Shown in pieces: positions 18,539-27,509 of a stretch of DNA of 59,060 nucleotides. The DNA comes from Saliniplasma sp046497075 (GTDB taxonomy: Archaea; Thermoplasmatota; Thermoplasmata; Halarchaeoplasmatales; Halarchaeoplasmataceae): the NCBI GenBank assembly GCA_046497075.1, contig JAWOGF010000024.1:1-59060 (forward strand), read 5' to 3'. A program made the translations under genes and the position numbers. Numbering within the stretch: position 1 is the first letter of the stretch; each line of letters begins with the position of its first letter. Below the pieces are notes generated by a model that searched no databases, had not been told where the DNA came from, and saw only the letters and a program-made list of their open reading frames with translations.

Positions 18539-19570
18539 TCAATCGAAATGGATATCTATGTTCGGTGTGATGTCTTCCTTTATCCTTTTTATTTTGAAAT
18601 CATCTTCGATTGTGGTTATCCTGTCCATACGCTCTATTCTTCTAGCAGCTTCGAAGGTATCTAGTGGAACTGAAATGAGAGGAATACCGGCTCTGTCCGC
18701 TCTAGATATAATATTACTGGGTGGTATGATGTCATTTGTTAATATCACACCAGAAGTTTCTTCATCTAAGGAAGCCAACACTACATCGGATCTGTCTCCA
18801 CCTGTTACGATGAGTTTTCTTCTTTTTTGATAATGCGGATTTCTAACGATTTCTTCTGCACTCATTGCACCCACGAATACATTTTCAACAAGATTATCCA
18901 AGCCACTCTCTCCAGCGACTATCTTGCCGAAAAGCATGTCATTGATAAAGCTGACCCTAGTCAAAGACAGATCTTTTATTTCTGGAATTATACCTATTAC
19001 ATCCATACCGAGAGATTCTATCTCGTCTACTGCAAAATTTTGGATATCTTCTACCGATTCTACCTTATTCAAAACCACACCTTTTATAGGTATATCCTGG
19101 GCCTGGAAGTATTTCGAAATGGTGTGGAGGTCGTCGATCATACTTGTACGTTTTCCTGTAGCCACTATAATTATCTCTGAATCGGTGTATCTGTATAAAG
19201 AAACAGGATCAAGATTTATAGATGAGCCAACACTCCATTCCTCGCCCGTTTCGATTATAACGCTGTCCTTGGTTTTTCTCATCTCTCCTATCCTATCTTT
19301 GATCTTCTCTTCGATAGTTTCTTCGTCGTAAGCATATTTGATCTTGGAGTGATCAAAACCTATACAGAACTTCTCGTAATCCTCATCTAGGTCCAATATA
19401 TTCTTAAACAATTTTGCATCGTAGTCGATCAATCTTTTTTTCTTGTAGATCGGTCTATCACCGAAGGGTTTCAAATAATTGAAAGTGTCTTTATTTAACA
19501 TGGCTATAGCTAGACCCACGGTTGTTTTACCCGCATCAGGCCTAGTTGAAGCTATTATGAGATTTTTCAT
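18539..19570 (-). CDS. P-loop (BioD-like) / DRTGG domain protein, Pta N-terminal-like
   Basis: The 343-residue protein begins with a dethiobiotin-synthetase-like P-loop, IIASTRPDAGKTTVGLAIA, and ends with a DRTGG-like domain (about residues 205-320). In bacteria the same pair of domains forms the N-terminal regulatory half of long phosphotransacetylases. No phosphotransacetylase catalytic domain is present. It overlaps the fused ADP-forming acyl-CoA synthetase gene by four bases and so belongs to the same operon. That makes a sensory or regulatory role in acyl-CoA metabolism plausible. Confidence 0.8.
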   Translation of the reverse strand: MKNLIIASTRPDAGKTTVGLAIAMLNKDTFNYLKPFGDRPIYKKKRLIDYDAKLFKNILDLDEDYEKFCIGFDHSKIKYAYDEETIEEKIKDRIGEMRKTKDSVIIETGEEWSVGSSINLDPVSLYRYTDSEIIIVATGKRTSMIDDLHTISKYFQAQDIPIKGVVLNKVESVEDIQNFAVDEIESLGMDVIGIIPEIKDLSLTRVSFINDMLFGKIVAGESGLDNLVENVFVGAMSAEEIVRNPHYQKRRKLIVTGGDRSDVVLASLDEETSGVILTNDIIPPSNIISRADRAGIPLISVPLDTFEAARRIERMDRITTIEDDFKIKRIKEDITPNIDIHFD

Positions 19571-21708
19571 TTTTCTATCACCTTTCTTTTAATTGATACA
19601 GCAACATCTACGGACTTCGCTCCTTTTCCTTGGTCGAAAGCTTTGATGGGATTTAAGTCTATTTCTGAGATCTCATCCACTTCATTCATCAAAAAGGACA
19701 TCCGATATATAATATCTGCCAATGCATCAAGGTCCTTCCTTGATTGGCCTCTAGCCCCCACTAACACTGGGAATGCATTTATCTCCCCGATCATCCTTCT
19801 AGCCTCTCTTTTAGATACCGGGGCTACTCGGAAGACTACGTCCTCCAGGATCTCGACATAAACTCCCCCTAATCCAAACATAACCATAGGTCCAAAAGAG
19901 TTGTCTCGAGTTCCTCCTATTATAGTTTCCTCTCCCCCCGTCAACATCTCCGCAACTGATATACCACGGATATGTGCATCAGGATACTTATTTTTACAGT
20001 TGGAATATATGGCCTGATAGGCATCTACTACCTCTTCTTCGTTCTCTAAATTCAAGGCAAGTCCGCCTGCATCAGATTTATGTAATATATCTTCGGAAAC
20101 GACTTTAAGAACTACGGGATAGCCTATCTCTTCAGCGGCTTCTACAGCATCCCCAATAGTATTCACAACCCGTCCTTCCGCCATAGGGATATCTGCAAAC
20201 TCTAAGATCTCTCTAGCTTCGTCCTCTAGAAGGTTGAATCTTTTTTCATCGATGGCCCTGTTAAGGACTTCCTTTATACCTTCTATATCTATGTCAGGTT
20301 CCTTGATCTCTTCCATCTCTTCCTTCCTCTCTAGGTATCTCTTCCGTTTGTACAATGCACCTAATGACGACATCGCTTCATAGGTTTCTGTGTAGGCGGA
20401 TATATTATTTTTTCTCAACCACTGCACACAATCATATGCTTCCTCTCCCCCGGTAAATGTATACACCGCGGTTTTTTCGTCGTCATATCCGTCATGGATC
20501 TCTTTAATAGCTTTTGCAACCTCTTCATCGTCAGTCGTACCGGTCTCACAGTATAAACCGACCACCGCGCCGATCTCGTCACTTTCGAAAGCCTTCCTCA
20601 GCGCCTTCTCATATTCTTCCTGTCCTGCCTGTCCTGTGATATCGATAGGATTTTTAGTTGATCCGAAAGGAGGGATAGTATCTTCGAAAGTTTCCTTAAG
20701 AAATGTTTGATCATCCAGTAGTTCAACTCCATACTCCTCGGCCGCATCTGCACTGAGAACTCCGATACCTCCGCCATTGGTCACCACTACGACCTTGTCA
20801 TTTTTTGGTAAAGGGGTGTTAGAAAAGGCCCTTGACCAGTTGAAAGCTTCATTAAGAGTATCCGCCCGTAAAATACCCGCCTGCTTGAAGGCAGAACTGA
20901 AAACTCTATCGGAGCCCGCTAATGAACCTGTATGGGAGGCGACTGCGGTGGCACCCTTTTCCGACCGACCGGCCTTGATCACTATGACAGTTTTCTCAGG
21001 AGGTATCTCTTTTTCTACCTTCTCTATGAATTCACGGCCGTTCCGAAGTCCTTCCATATAGATCATAATGACCTTACTTTTTTCATCATCTGAAAAATAA
21101 TCGATAAGGTCCATATCATCGATGTCGGATTTGTTTCCAACACTGACGATGGCCGATAGACCCAGATACTGCATAGCAGTCTTACCTATCATCGCGATGC
21201 CAAGTGCCCCACTCTGAGATATAAGTGCGATCTCTCCCTTCGCCACCTTTGAAGGGCCGAAAGTCGCATTCAAGTCTACTTTCGAGGAATAGATTCCAAA
21301 AACGTTCGGTCCCAGAACTCTCATACCATGGTTATCCGCTTCTTCAACGATGAGATTTTCCTCTTCAGTATTTCCTATCTCTGAAAATCCCGAGGTGATC
21401 ACTATAGTATGTTTTATTCCTTTTTCACCTAGTTTACCGATAGCTTCCCTGACGTATTTTGCAGGTATCACTATTATCCCGAGGTCGATACCTTGAGGAA
21501 GGTCTTCTATAGATTCGTAAACCTCTTCACCATATAATTCTCCGCCCTTGGGATTGATTGGATATATATCTCCATCAAATCCGGAATTTACTATGTTCGA
21601 AAGTAAGATATTTCCAACTTTTCCTTTCTTACTGGATGCACCGACTATTGCGACGGAATCAGGTTCGAAGAGAGGAATAAGGTCCTTTTCTTTTTCGGCC
21701 ATCGACAT
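19567..21708 (-). CDS. acdAB: ADP-forming acetate/acyl-CoA synthetase, fused alpha-beta
   Basis: The 713-residue enzyme makes ATP from acyl-CoA in peptide- and pyruvate-fermenting archaea. The order is CoA-binding Rossmann domain (FEPDSVAIVGASSKKGKVGN near residue 14), then succinyl-CoA-ligase-like domains with the phosphohistidine loop VASHTGSLAGSDRVF, and then the ATP-grasp beta part from about residue 490. The second copy of the beta part is the stand-alone gene at 15893-16645. Substrate range (acetate, branched or aromatic acids) cannot be read. It is first in the operon with the DRTGG protein. Confidence 0.92.
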   Translation of the reverse strand: MSMAEKEKDLIPLFEPDSVAIVGASSKKGKVGNILLSNIVNSGFDGDIYPINPKGGELYGEEVYESIEDLPQGIDLGIIVIPAKYVREAIGKLGEKGIKHTIVITSGFSEIGNTEEENLIVEEADNHGMRVLGPNVFGIYSSKVDLNATFGPSKVAKGEIALISQSGALGIAMIGKTAMQYLGLSAIVSVGNKSDIDDMDLIDYFSDDEKSKVIMIYMEGLRNGREFIEKVEKEIPPEKTVIVIKAGRSEKGATAVASHTGSLAGSDRVFSSAFKQAGILRADTLNEAFNWSRAFSNTPLPKNDKVVVVTNGGGIGVLSADAAEEYGVELLDDQTFLKETFEDTIPPFGSTKNPIDITGQAGQEEYEKALRKAFESDEIGAVVGLYCETGTTDDEEVAKAIKEIHDGYDDEKTAVYTFTGGEEAYDCVQWLRKNNISAYTETYEAMSSLGALYKRKRYLERKEEMEEIKEPDIDIEGIKEVLNRAIDEKRFNLLEDEAREILEFADIPMAEGRVVNTIGDAVEAAEEIGYPVVLKVVSEDILHKSDAGGLALNLENEEEVVDAYQAIYSNCKNKYPDAHIRGISVAEMLTGGEETIIGGTRDNSFGPMVMFGLGGVYVEILEDVVFRVAPVSKREARRMIGEINAFPVLVGARGQSRKDLDALADIIYRMSFLMNEVDEISEIDLNPIKAFDQGKGAKSVDVAVSIKRKVIEK

Positions 21709-21912
21709 CTGCAGTAAAACCGGACCTTAATATGACTTTCGGGAGTTTATTATACGTACTATAATTCATTTATAAGAACTAACTAAGATTTCGCTCGATC
21801 TTTTCAGTTGATTTAGGCATTCGACCATGAGGAACCGAAAAGTTTCTTTAATCGGGATACAGAAAAATCCATCAGTTGGAGAATCTCTTTGAGTGCGATA
21901 CAAAGCGAACTT

Positions 21913-21922
21913 TTTAAATATA
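21913..21922 (+). promoter_or_regulatory. TATA-like element for the membrane-protein gene at 21943
   Basis: tttaaatata is centred 26 bases before the ATG at 21943. It supports leaderless transcription and this start over the TTG at 21889, which lies upstream of the element. Confidence 0.5.
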
Positions 21923-21942
21923 TTTTACCTTTTGACCTATCT

Positions 21943-23013
21943 ATGACATTTATAAGCATGCTAGAGACCATCCTACCGTACATAAGTGGATTGTATACTC
22001 TTCCATGGATAATCGTAGGTATAATCGTCTCATATCTTTTAGCAAAACCATTTGGACAAGAATACATAGATAAGGTGATGAAAAAAGTTGGCCTTGTGTT
22101 ATTATTTGTTTTCATCCCTTTGTTGATGTTCAGATTATTTTTAAATATCACTTTTGGAAGAGAACAGCTCATCTTTTCTGGAATAACCCTTGGCGTGCTT
22201 GCTTTCATGTATCTACTAGCATACTTCCTTGGCCATGTAGAATCAAAAAAATTAGAGCTTAAAGGGATGAAGAAAAGGATATTCTTAAAAACAGTATTGA
22301 CCAACCAGGGCAGGAGTGCTGCTTTTGTGGGAGGTGCTCTGCTCGGGATAGGTGCTTGGGCAATACCAGCAGCGATATACATTGCATTCGTAGGAGTGGG
22401 ACTATTTGCAGTTATACCTTACGTACTTTCAGTGATGCACAAGCATGAAAGAAAAAATAATCTGAAAGAAGAATCCTCGCTTTTACCATGGTATCTAAGA
22501 TTATATCCTTGGTATCTACTCTCTTTCATCGTGGCCGCTATTATAGTCCATCATAGAACAGGCATCGATATCGCAGCCTTAGGCAACGGTGGGACTGTTC
22601 TACATTTCATAACCGCTTTAACGATACCCGCAGCTCTTTATTACGTAGGCTCAGGGGTTCATCCCTCAGACTTGAAATTAGATGAAATGAAGAAGATGAT
22701 CTTACCACAGAAAGATGAAGAGAAAAAAGATTTCGATTGGGCGGTAGGCCGTAACGCATTCCTAACCACTATGGTATACACCCCTATCATTTTAACACTT
22801 GTATTTACACCCCTCATGTTATTGGAAATAATACCGAGACCATGGTTTGCCGTTATAATCATAAACTCAATACTCCCTATAACCAGCACTAATATGTTCC
22901 TATTGCCATATGGTTTAAATCCTAAAGGAACCGCCCTTTCGGTCACGTGGACAACTGTAATATCAGTTCCACTAGTGCTCATACTGATACCTTTACTATC
23001 TACTATACTCTGA
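21943..23013 (+). CDS. polytopic membrane protein, possibly an AEC-type transporter
   Basis: The 356-residue product is highly hydrophobic, with about ten membrane segments arranged as two groups of five and a charged loop of about 30 residues near the middle and another near residue 255. This five-plus-five arrangement and length resemble auxin-efflux-carrier (AEC) and bile-acid-type transporters, but I see no motif that proves it. The start at ATG 21943 follows from the promoter spacing. It is transcribed alone, divergently from the ADP-forming synthetase operon, so it might move an acid made there. That last point is only inference. Confidence 0.5.
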   Translation: MTFISMLETILPYISGLYTLPWIIVGIIVSYLLAKPFGQEYIDKVMKKVGLVLLFVFIPLLMFRLFLNITFGREQLIFSGITLGVLAFMYLLAYFLGHVESKKLELKGMKKRIFLKTVLTNQGRSAAFVGGALLGIGAWAIPAAIYIAFVGVGLFAVIPYVLSVMHKHERKNNLKEESSLLPWYLRLYPWYLLSFIVAAIIVHHRTGIDIAALGNGGTVLHFITALTIPAALYYVGSGVHPSDLKLDEMKKMILPQKDEEKKDFDWAVGRNAFLTTMVYTPIILTLVFTPLMLLEIIPRPWFAVIIINSILPITSTNMFLLPYGLNPKGTALSVTWTTVISVPLVLILIPLLSTIL

Positions 23014-23197
23014 TGATCGTGTGTCGTGTGTTTGGTTTTGGGTTGTGTATGGATGACCCACCTTAACCTTGGGTATGGTAGCAGTGCTGATCGTAGATAG
23101 GTATTTTAGATGTTCAGTAGTTCGAAAACTTTATTATCGTTTGCTAGTATGGGATGTCAGTATAATTAATAGGATCTAATAAAACAGGTAGATATAT

Positions 23198-24514
23198 ATG
23201 TTCAATGAAAAAGCTCAGATGATGAAGAGGGACGAGATAAGAAAGGTACAAGAAGAAAAGATGATCAAGATGGTGAAATATGCCTATGACAATGTACCCA
23301 TGTATAAAAGGAGATTTAAAGATGAAGGCATAACTCCCAAAGATATCAACAGTCTAGAAGATGTTCATAAAGTACCTTTCACCGTCAAAGATGATCTTAG
23401 AGATCATTATCCCTATGGGATATTAGCGGTAGATAGAGATGATGTAGTGAGATTTCATGCGTCAAGCGGAACCACTGGAAAACCCACCGTTGTTTCATAC
23501 ACTCGTAACGATATGGAAACATGGAACAATCTGATGGCAAGATGTTACTCCGCAGCTGGAGTTGAACCATCTGATATAGTCCAAAACGCATATGGCTATG
23601 GATTATTTACCGGTGGATTAGGTTTCCATCAAGGTGCCGAAGAACTCGGATGTGCGGTTTTACCAACATCTACAGGAAACACAAAAAAGCAGATCCAGAT
23701 GATGAACGATTTCCAAACCTCGGTTTTAGCTTGTACTCCGTCTTATGCGATATATCTTGCAGAGGCAGCTCAAAAACATGGATTTGACCCGCGTGAGGAT
23801 TTCAATCTTCGAGTTGGAATGTTCGGTGCTGAACCATGGAGTGAAGAAGCTAGGACAAGTATCGAAGATTCATTCGGGTTGAATGCACAAGACGTCTATG
23901 GTATGTCTGAACTTTACGGACCGGGTGTAGCAGTAGAATGTCCGCATCAAAATGGACTTCATATATGGGGCGATGAATTCTACGTGGAAACTATAGACCC
24001 GAATACCGGAGAGGTACAACCAGAAGGAGAAAAAGGAGAACTAGTTTTCACCATGCTTTCCAGAGAAGCTATGCCTTTATTGCGATATAGAACGAAAGAT
24101 ATCGCATCGATCGAATATGAAGAATGTGAGTGCGGTAGATATCATCCCAGGATCAAACGGATAGAAGGTAGAAGCGACGATATGTTGATCGTCGGGGGTG
24201 TGAACGTATTCCCCAGTCAGATCGAAGAAGCTCTTTTAGAAACCGAAGGGATAGGAGAACACTATCAGATAATTGTAGATAGAGATGTCCTGGACAAACT
24301 TTTCGTTAGAGTCGAAGTAGATAGAGAATACTACAACTCTGATGAGTATGACGAGGAAGAATTATTAGAACGAACCTCTGAGAACATTACCGCAATATTG
24401 AATATAAAGGCCAGAGTGAAGCTACTCCCACCTGGAACTCTACCTCGAACAGTTGGTAAAGCAAAAAGGGTCTTAGATCTGAGGGAAGAGGAAGGTAGTA
24501 TAGAGGAGATATAG
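23198..24514 (+). CDS. paaK: phenylacetate-CoA ligase family enzyme (PaaK)
   Basis: This AMP-forming ligase activates phenylacetate or another aryl acid to its CoA thioester. The 438 residues are the normal PaaK length. Visible motifs are ASSGTTGKPTVV near residue 90 (phosphate loop), the YGMSELYGPG adenine region, the RYRTKDIA hinge and RSDDMLIVGGVNVFPSQIEE in the C-terminal domain. A caggtag ribosome site precedes the ATG. In peptide-degrading archaea PaaK-like proteins coexist with ADP-forming aryl-CoA synthetases, as here. Exact substrate is not known. Confidence 0.9.
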   Translation: MFNEKAQMMKRDEIRKVQEEKMIKMVKYAYDNVPMYKRRFKDEGITPKDINSLEDVHKVPFTVKDDLRDHYPYGILAVDRDDVVRFHASSGTTGKPTVVSYTRNDMETWNNLMARCYSAAGVEPSDIVQNAYGYGLFTGGLGFHQGAEELGCAVLPTSTGNTKKQIQMMNDFQTSVLACTPSYAIYLAEAAQKHGFDPREDFNLRVGMFGAEPWSEEARTSIEDSFGLNAQDVYGMSELYGPGVAVECPHQNGLHIWGDEFYVETIDPNTGEVQPEGEKGELVFTMLSREAMPLLRYRTKDIASIEYEECECGRYHPRIKRIEGRSDDMLIVGGVNVFPSQIEEALLETEGIGEHYQIIVDRDVLDKLFVRVEVDREYYNSDEYDEEELLERTSENITAILNIKARVKLLPPGTLPRTVGKAKRVLDLREEEGSIEEI

Positions 24515-24630
24515 ATATACAAACCCCCTTATTTTTTATATTTTTACAACACTCTTCAAATAGGATTTAATATAGACCGGCCAACAGCGATTTAAAGATC
24601 GAGATCTCACATAGTAGATGGAGAAAAATA

Positions 24631-25191
24631 ATGGATGAAGATCATCTGTTAAGAAGGATTATACATTCTATGACCTGGATAGTTTTAGTGTACTATCTAT
24701 TACCCGATCACATCGTTGGGTACAGTAAAAGATCACTCTTGATAATATTGGTTGTATCGATCCTGGCTTTTGAAGGATTACGACTTTATCAGGGATGGCA
24801 TATATTCGGTCTGAGGGATTATGAAAGGAAACAGATAGCTGCCTACGCGTGGGCGGCCTCAGCGGCTGGAATCGCCTTGATATTGTTCCCCATGCATTTG
24901 ACCGTACTCTGTTTTATAGGTATGGGGGTGGTTGATCCGTTAATAGGTGAATTGAAATATCATGCACCTCAATTTTATCCGTATGTTCCATTGGTAACTT
25001 GGGGAGCTCTAGGGATCATATTATTATATTTTTTTACACCCTACACATTTGCTATGATCTTAGGACTTTCTATTGTGGGTTCGGTAGTGGCTATATCCGC
25101 GGAATATCCTTCGATAATTATAGATGATGATTTTTTGATGGTGATGGTACCTCTAGTGATTTTACAAATCATTGAACTTATCGTTCTTTGA
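24631..25191 (+). CDS. dolichol kinase-like membrane protein
   Basis: The 186-residue membrane protein has about six hydrophobic segments and the pattern of the dolichol/phytol kinase family. There is an early RR-x-x-H-S, the FEGLRLYQGW segment, the cytoplasmic loop FGLRDYERKQIAAYAW and a later GMGVVDPLIGELK with the family's Asp-Pro and Glu. Such kinases phosphorylate polyprenols for glycosylation or lipid salvage. A short decoy ATG precedes the chosen ATG, which has a ggag site at a good distance. Confidence 0.6.
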   Translation: MDEDHLLRRIIHSMTWIVLVYYLLPDHIVGYSKRSLLIILVVSILAFEGLRLYQGWHIFGLRDYERKQIAAYAWAASAAGIALILFPMHLTVLCFIGMGVVDPLIGELKYHAPQFYPYVPLVTWGALGIILLYFFTPYTFAMILGLSIVGSVVAISAEYPSIIIDDDFLMVMVPLVILQIIELIVL

Positions 25192-25250
25192 ATAATCCTT
25201 CATTCGAAAGAATTATTATAGGAGGGGGCGTTAAGACATCTTAAGATACA

Positions 25251-25739
25251 ATGAAAGAGCAGATATTAGAATGGTTAGACGAAGACGACAGAGAATACAA
25301 AGTCGGTGAACATCCTAAACTAGACTGGATGATCCAGGTAAAACACGGTAATAGAACAGTATTACTCGGAAAACCGTTGAGGTATATAGATAGGTTGGAA
25401 ATAGTATATAAACTGAATGTCAGTGAAGAACATAAAAAGGTCATCCAACAATTGGAGAATAAGCAAAGAAATAATTTTGAAAAATCATTGGTTATGCTTT
25501 TGTCTGTTGATGCGGTAATCTACAATATACATCGTGATGATAATAAGCTACCGGATTCGATAGTTATAAAAAAGCATATGTATATGGATGATATAAAAAA
25601 GACTAGGTTATTTGACACCATCCAGAAGGTCATCAATATGGGAATGAGGACCACGATACACTTCCAATCATTAGGAGGAGCAGTACCTCAAGAGGAAGAG
25701 ATGTCCAGTGCTAAAACAGGTCCTTCTCTTTACAGGTAA
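25251..25739 (+). CDS. DUF2299 family protein
   Basis: The 162-residue protein matches the archaeal DUF2299 pattern: a type III secretion chaperone-like alpha/beta fold with MKEQILEWLDEDD at the start, LDWMIQVKHG and a long central helix rich in Lys and Glu. Function is unknown. It lies 59 bases after the dolichol-kinase-like gene and 39 bases before the L10e gene, whose own TATA element starts at the end of this reading frame. Confidence 0.7.
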   Translation: MKEQILEWLDEDDREYKVGEHPKLDWMIQVKHGNRTVLLGKPLRYIDRLEIVYKLNVSEEHKKVIQQLENKQRNNFEKSLVMLLSVDAVIYNIHRDDNKLPDSIVIKKHMYMDDIKKTRLFDTIQKVINMGMRTTIHFQSLGGAVPQEEEMSSAKTGPSLYR

Positions 25740-25778
25740 AAACTTATATATAGCATCGGATTATGAAGGCGATATATT

Positions 25779-26285
25779 ATGCCCCGAAAACCAGGAAGGA
25801 TGTACCGAGAGATAAAAGGTCAAAGTTATACTAGAAAGGAGTATATAGGTGGAACTCCGCATGTCCGCGTAGGCCAGTTCACCATGGGTAATCGAAAGGC
25901 TGATTTTGACATAGAGGTCACGTTGAGTGTAGAGGAAAAGTGCCAGATAAAAGACGATGCCCTTGAAGCTGCCCGTGTTGTATTGACCCGTTATCTAACA
26001 AAAAATGTAGGCGAAGGGAATTTCAGAGCAAAGATTTTGATCTACCCTCACCACGTTTTGAGAGAAAATAAGCAGGCTACGGGGGCAGGAGCCGATAGAT
26101 TGTCAGAAGGTATGAGAAGATCCTTTGGAAAATCAGTAGGTAATGCAGCAAGGGTCAAAGCTGATCAAGCAGTGATCAAAGTTTGGGTAGATGAAGGCGA
26201 CGAATTTTCTGCCAAAGAGGCTCTTAGAAAAGCCTCGATGAAACTGCCTTCGCCATGCAGGCGGAATGTTAAACAGGCTCAGTAA
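25779..26285 (+). CDS. rpl10e: 50S ribosomal protein L10e (L16 family)
   Basis: This large-subunit protein, equivalent to bacterial L16, sits near the peptidyl-transferase centre and A-site tRNA. The start MPRKPGRMYREIKGQSYTR and the conserved core RVGQFTMGN, YPHHVLRENKQATGAGADRL and GMRRSFGK are unmistakable. Length 168 is typical of archaea. A TATA-like acttatatata lies about 30 bases upstream of the ATG. Confidence 0.97.
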   Translation: MPRKPGRMYREIKGQSYTRKEYIGGTPHVRVGQFTMGNRKADFDIEVTLSVEEKCQIKDDALEAARVVLTRYLTKNVGEGNFRAKILIYPHHVLRENKQATGAGADRLSEGMRRSFGKSVGNAARVKADQAVIKVWVDEGDEFSAKEALRKASMKLPSPCRRNVKQAQ

Positions 26286-26286
26286 T

Positions 26287-26733
26287 TTATACTCTCTCAG
26301 TTTTTACGTATCCACCCATTACGACAGCTACGGTAGCATTTGAATGTTTGAGCACCCTCTCCGTGGTACTACCTAGAAAGAACTGGGTGAAACCAGAAAG
26401 ACCGTGGCTGCTTATAAATATAATATCTTTATCATTTGCGATCCTGTTAATCTCTTTATAGGGCTTTCCTTCTTCGATCCTCGTTTCCAGTTCAATACCG
26501 ATTTTTTTAGCCATCTCTTTTACTTCCTGGAGGGCCTTTTTACCGCTTTCCTTCAGACCGTGTTTTGCTGAATTTTTTATGCTTGAGTGGTGAAGACCTT
26601 GATATTCTGAAGTATCTAGTACATAAACAGCTATTGCTTTAACGCCTAAGCATTGTGCCATCTGGAGTCCTTCTTTAACACCCTTCTTAGCGATATCCGA
26701 TCCATCCGTGGGAATAACGACTTTTTCATACAT
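26287..26733 (-). CDS. universal stress protein, UspA family
   Basis: From the ATG at 26733 the product is 148 residues, the family norm. It starts MYEKVVIPTDGSDIAKKGV and ends with the ATP-binding loop SSHGLSGFTQFFLGSTTERV, followed by a VAVVM strand. The G-x2-G-x9-G-S/T pattern is intact, so nucleotide binding is likely. A TATA-like element on the minus strand at 26754-26764 is 26 bases away and indicates a leaderless message; a longer frame to 26814 is not supported. Its stop is one base from the convergent L10e stop. Confidence 0.92.
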   Translation of the reverse strand: MYEKVVIPTDGSDIAKKGVKEGLQMAQCLGVKAIAVYVLDTSEYQGLHHSSIKNSAKHGLKESGKKALQEVKEMAKKIGIELETRIEEGKPYKEINRIANDKDIIFISSHGLSGFTQFFLGSTTERVLKHSNATVAVVMGGYVKTERV

Positions 26734-26753
26734 GATATTAACAAAACGATAAT

Positions 26754-26764
26754 TGTATAAATAT
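26754..26764 (-). promoter_or_regulatory. TATA-like element for the UspA gene
   Basis: Read on the minus strand this is atatttataca, centred 26 bases before the ATG at 26733. It fixes the UspA start codon and implies a leaderless transcript. Confidence 0.45.
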
Positions 26765-26855
26765 CTATCACAAAATGAATGCCTATATTGGAACGTTCTT
26801 ACGATATTGACCAATACATTTTTAAACTAAATATTCCTAACGACATTTAGATATT

Positions 26856-27497
26856 ATGACTGAAGATGAACCTGAAGGGGAAGGTAATGATTATGAAGAG
26901 TTACTGAGTAGGGCAAGGGAAGACCTCCCCGACGAGATATCAAATCATTCAAGATTCGAAATTCCAGAGATAAACGCTATGGTTGAAGGAAATACTACGA
27001 TATTGAGGAATTTTACCGAGATAGCAGATAAGCTTAATAGAGAGCCTGAAAAACTATTGAAGTACTTACTTAGAGAATTAGCTACTGCGGGAGATAGAGA
27101 AAATGGTAGGGTGGTTTTTAAAGGTAAGATAAACCCAAGAAAGATCAAAGATAAAGTAGAAAGTTATGTTGAAAAATATGTATTATGCACGGAATGCGGC
27201 CGTCCAGATACCCGTTTGGTCAAAGATGGAAGGATCAACATCTTAGAGTGTGACGCATGTGGGGCCCATAGACCAGTTAGGGGCAAAAAGAAAAAGATGC
27301 ATAAAACAGCTGAAGCGGAACGTATCGAAGAGGGAGGAATATACGAAGTTAGAATCCAGGATATCGGTAGTAAGGGTGATGGCGTTGCTAAAGTTGGGAA
27401 ATATATCATCTATGTTCCAGGCACTACTAAAGGTGAAGAAGTAAAGATCCGTGTGAACAGCGTTAAAGGTACGATGGCCTTCGCTAGCAGATTGTAA
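26856..27497 (+). CDS. translation initiation factor aIF2 subunit beta with C-terminal TRAM domain
   Basis: aIF2-beta is part of the ternary complex that brings initiator tRNA to the small subunit. The 213 residues contain the N-terminal helix, the central alpha-beta domain and a zinc ribbon CTECGRPDTRL...CDACG at about residues 109-130. From about residue 152 a TRAM domain follows (GGIYEVRIQDIGSKGDGVAK). The TRAM addition is known in several euryarchaeal aIF2-beta proteins and probably adds RNA binding. The ATG follows a TATA-like tttttaaac. Confidence 0.93.
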   Translation: MTEDEPEGEGNDYEELLSRAREDLPDEISNHSRFEIPEINAMVEGNTTILRNFTEIADKLNREPEKLLKYLLRELATAGDRENGRVVFKGKINPRKIKDKVESYVEKYVLCTECGRPDTRLVKDGRINILECDACGAHRPVRGKKKKMHKTAEAERIEEGGIYEVRIQDIGSKGDGVAKVGKYIIYVPGTTKGEEVKIRVNSVKGTMAFASRL

Positions 27498-27509
27498 AAG
27501 GTGTGTGTT

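Noticed and set aside
21813..22382. 189-residue minus-strand frame opposite the membrane-protein gene
   Set aside because: It is the complement of the transporter-like gene and lacks any recognisable motif, promoter or ribosome site.
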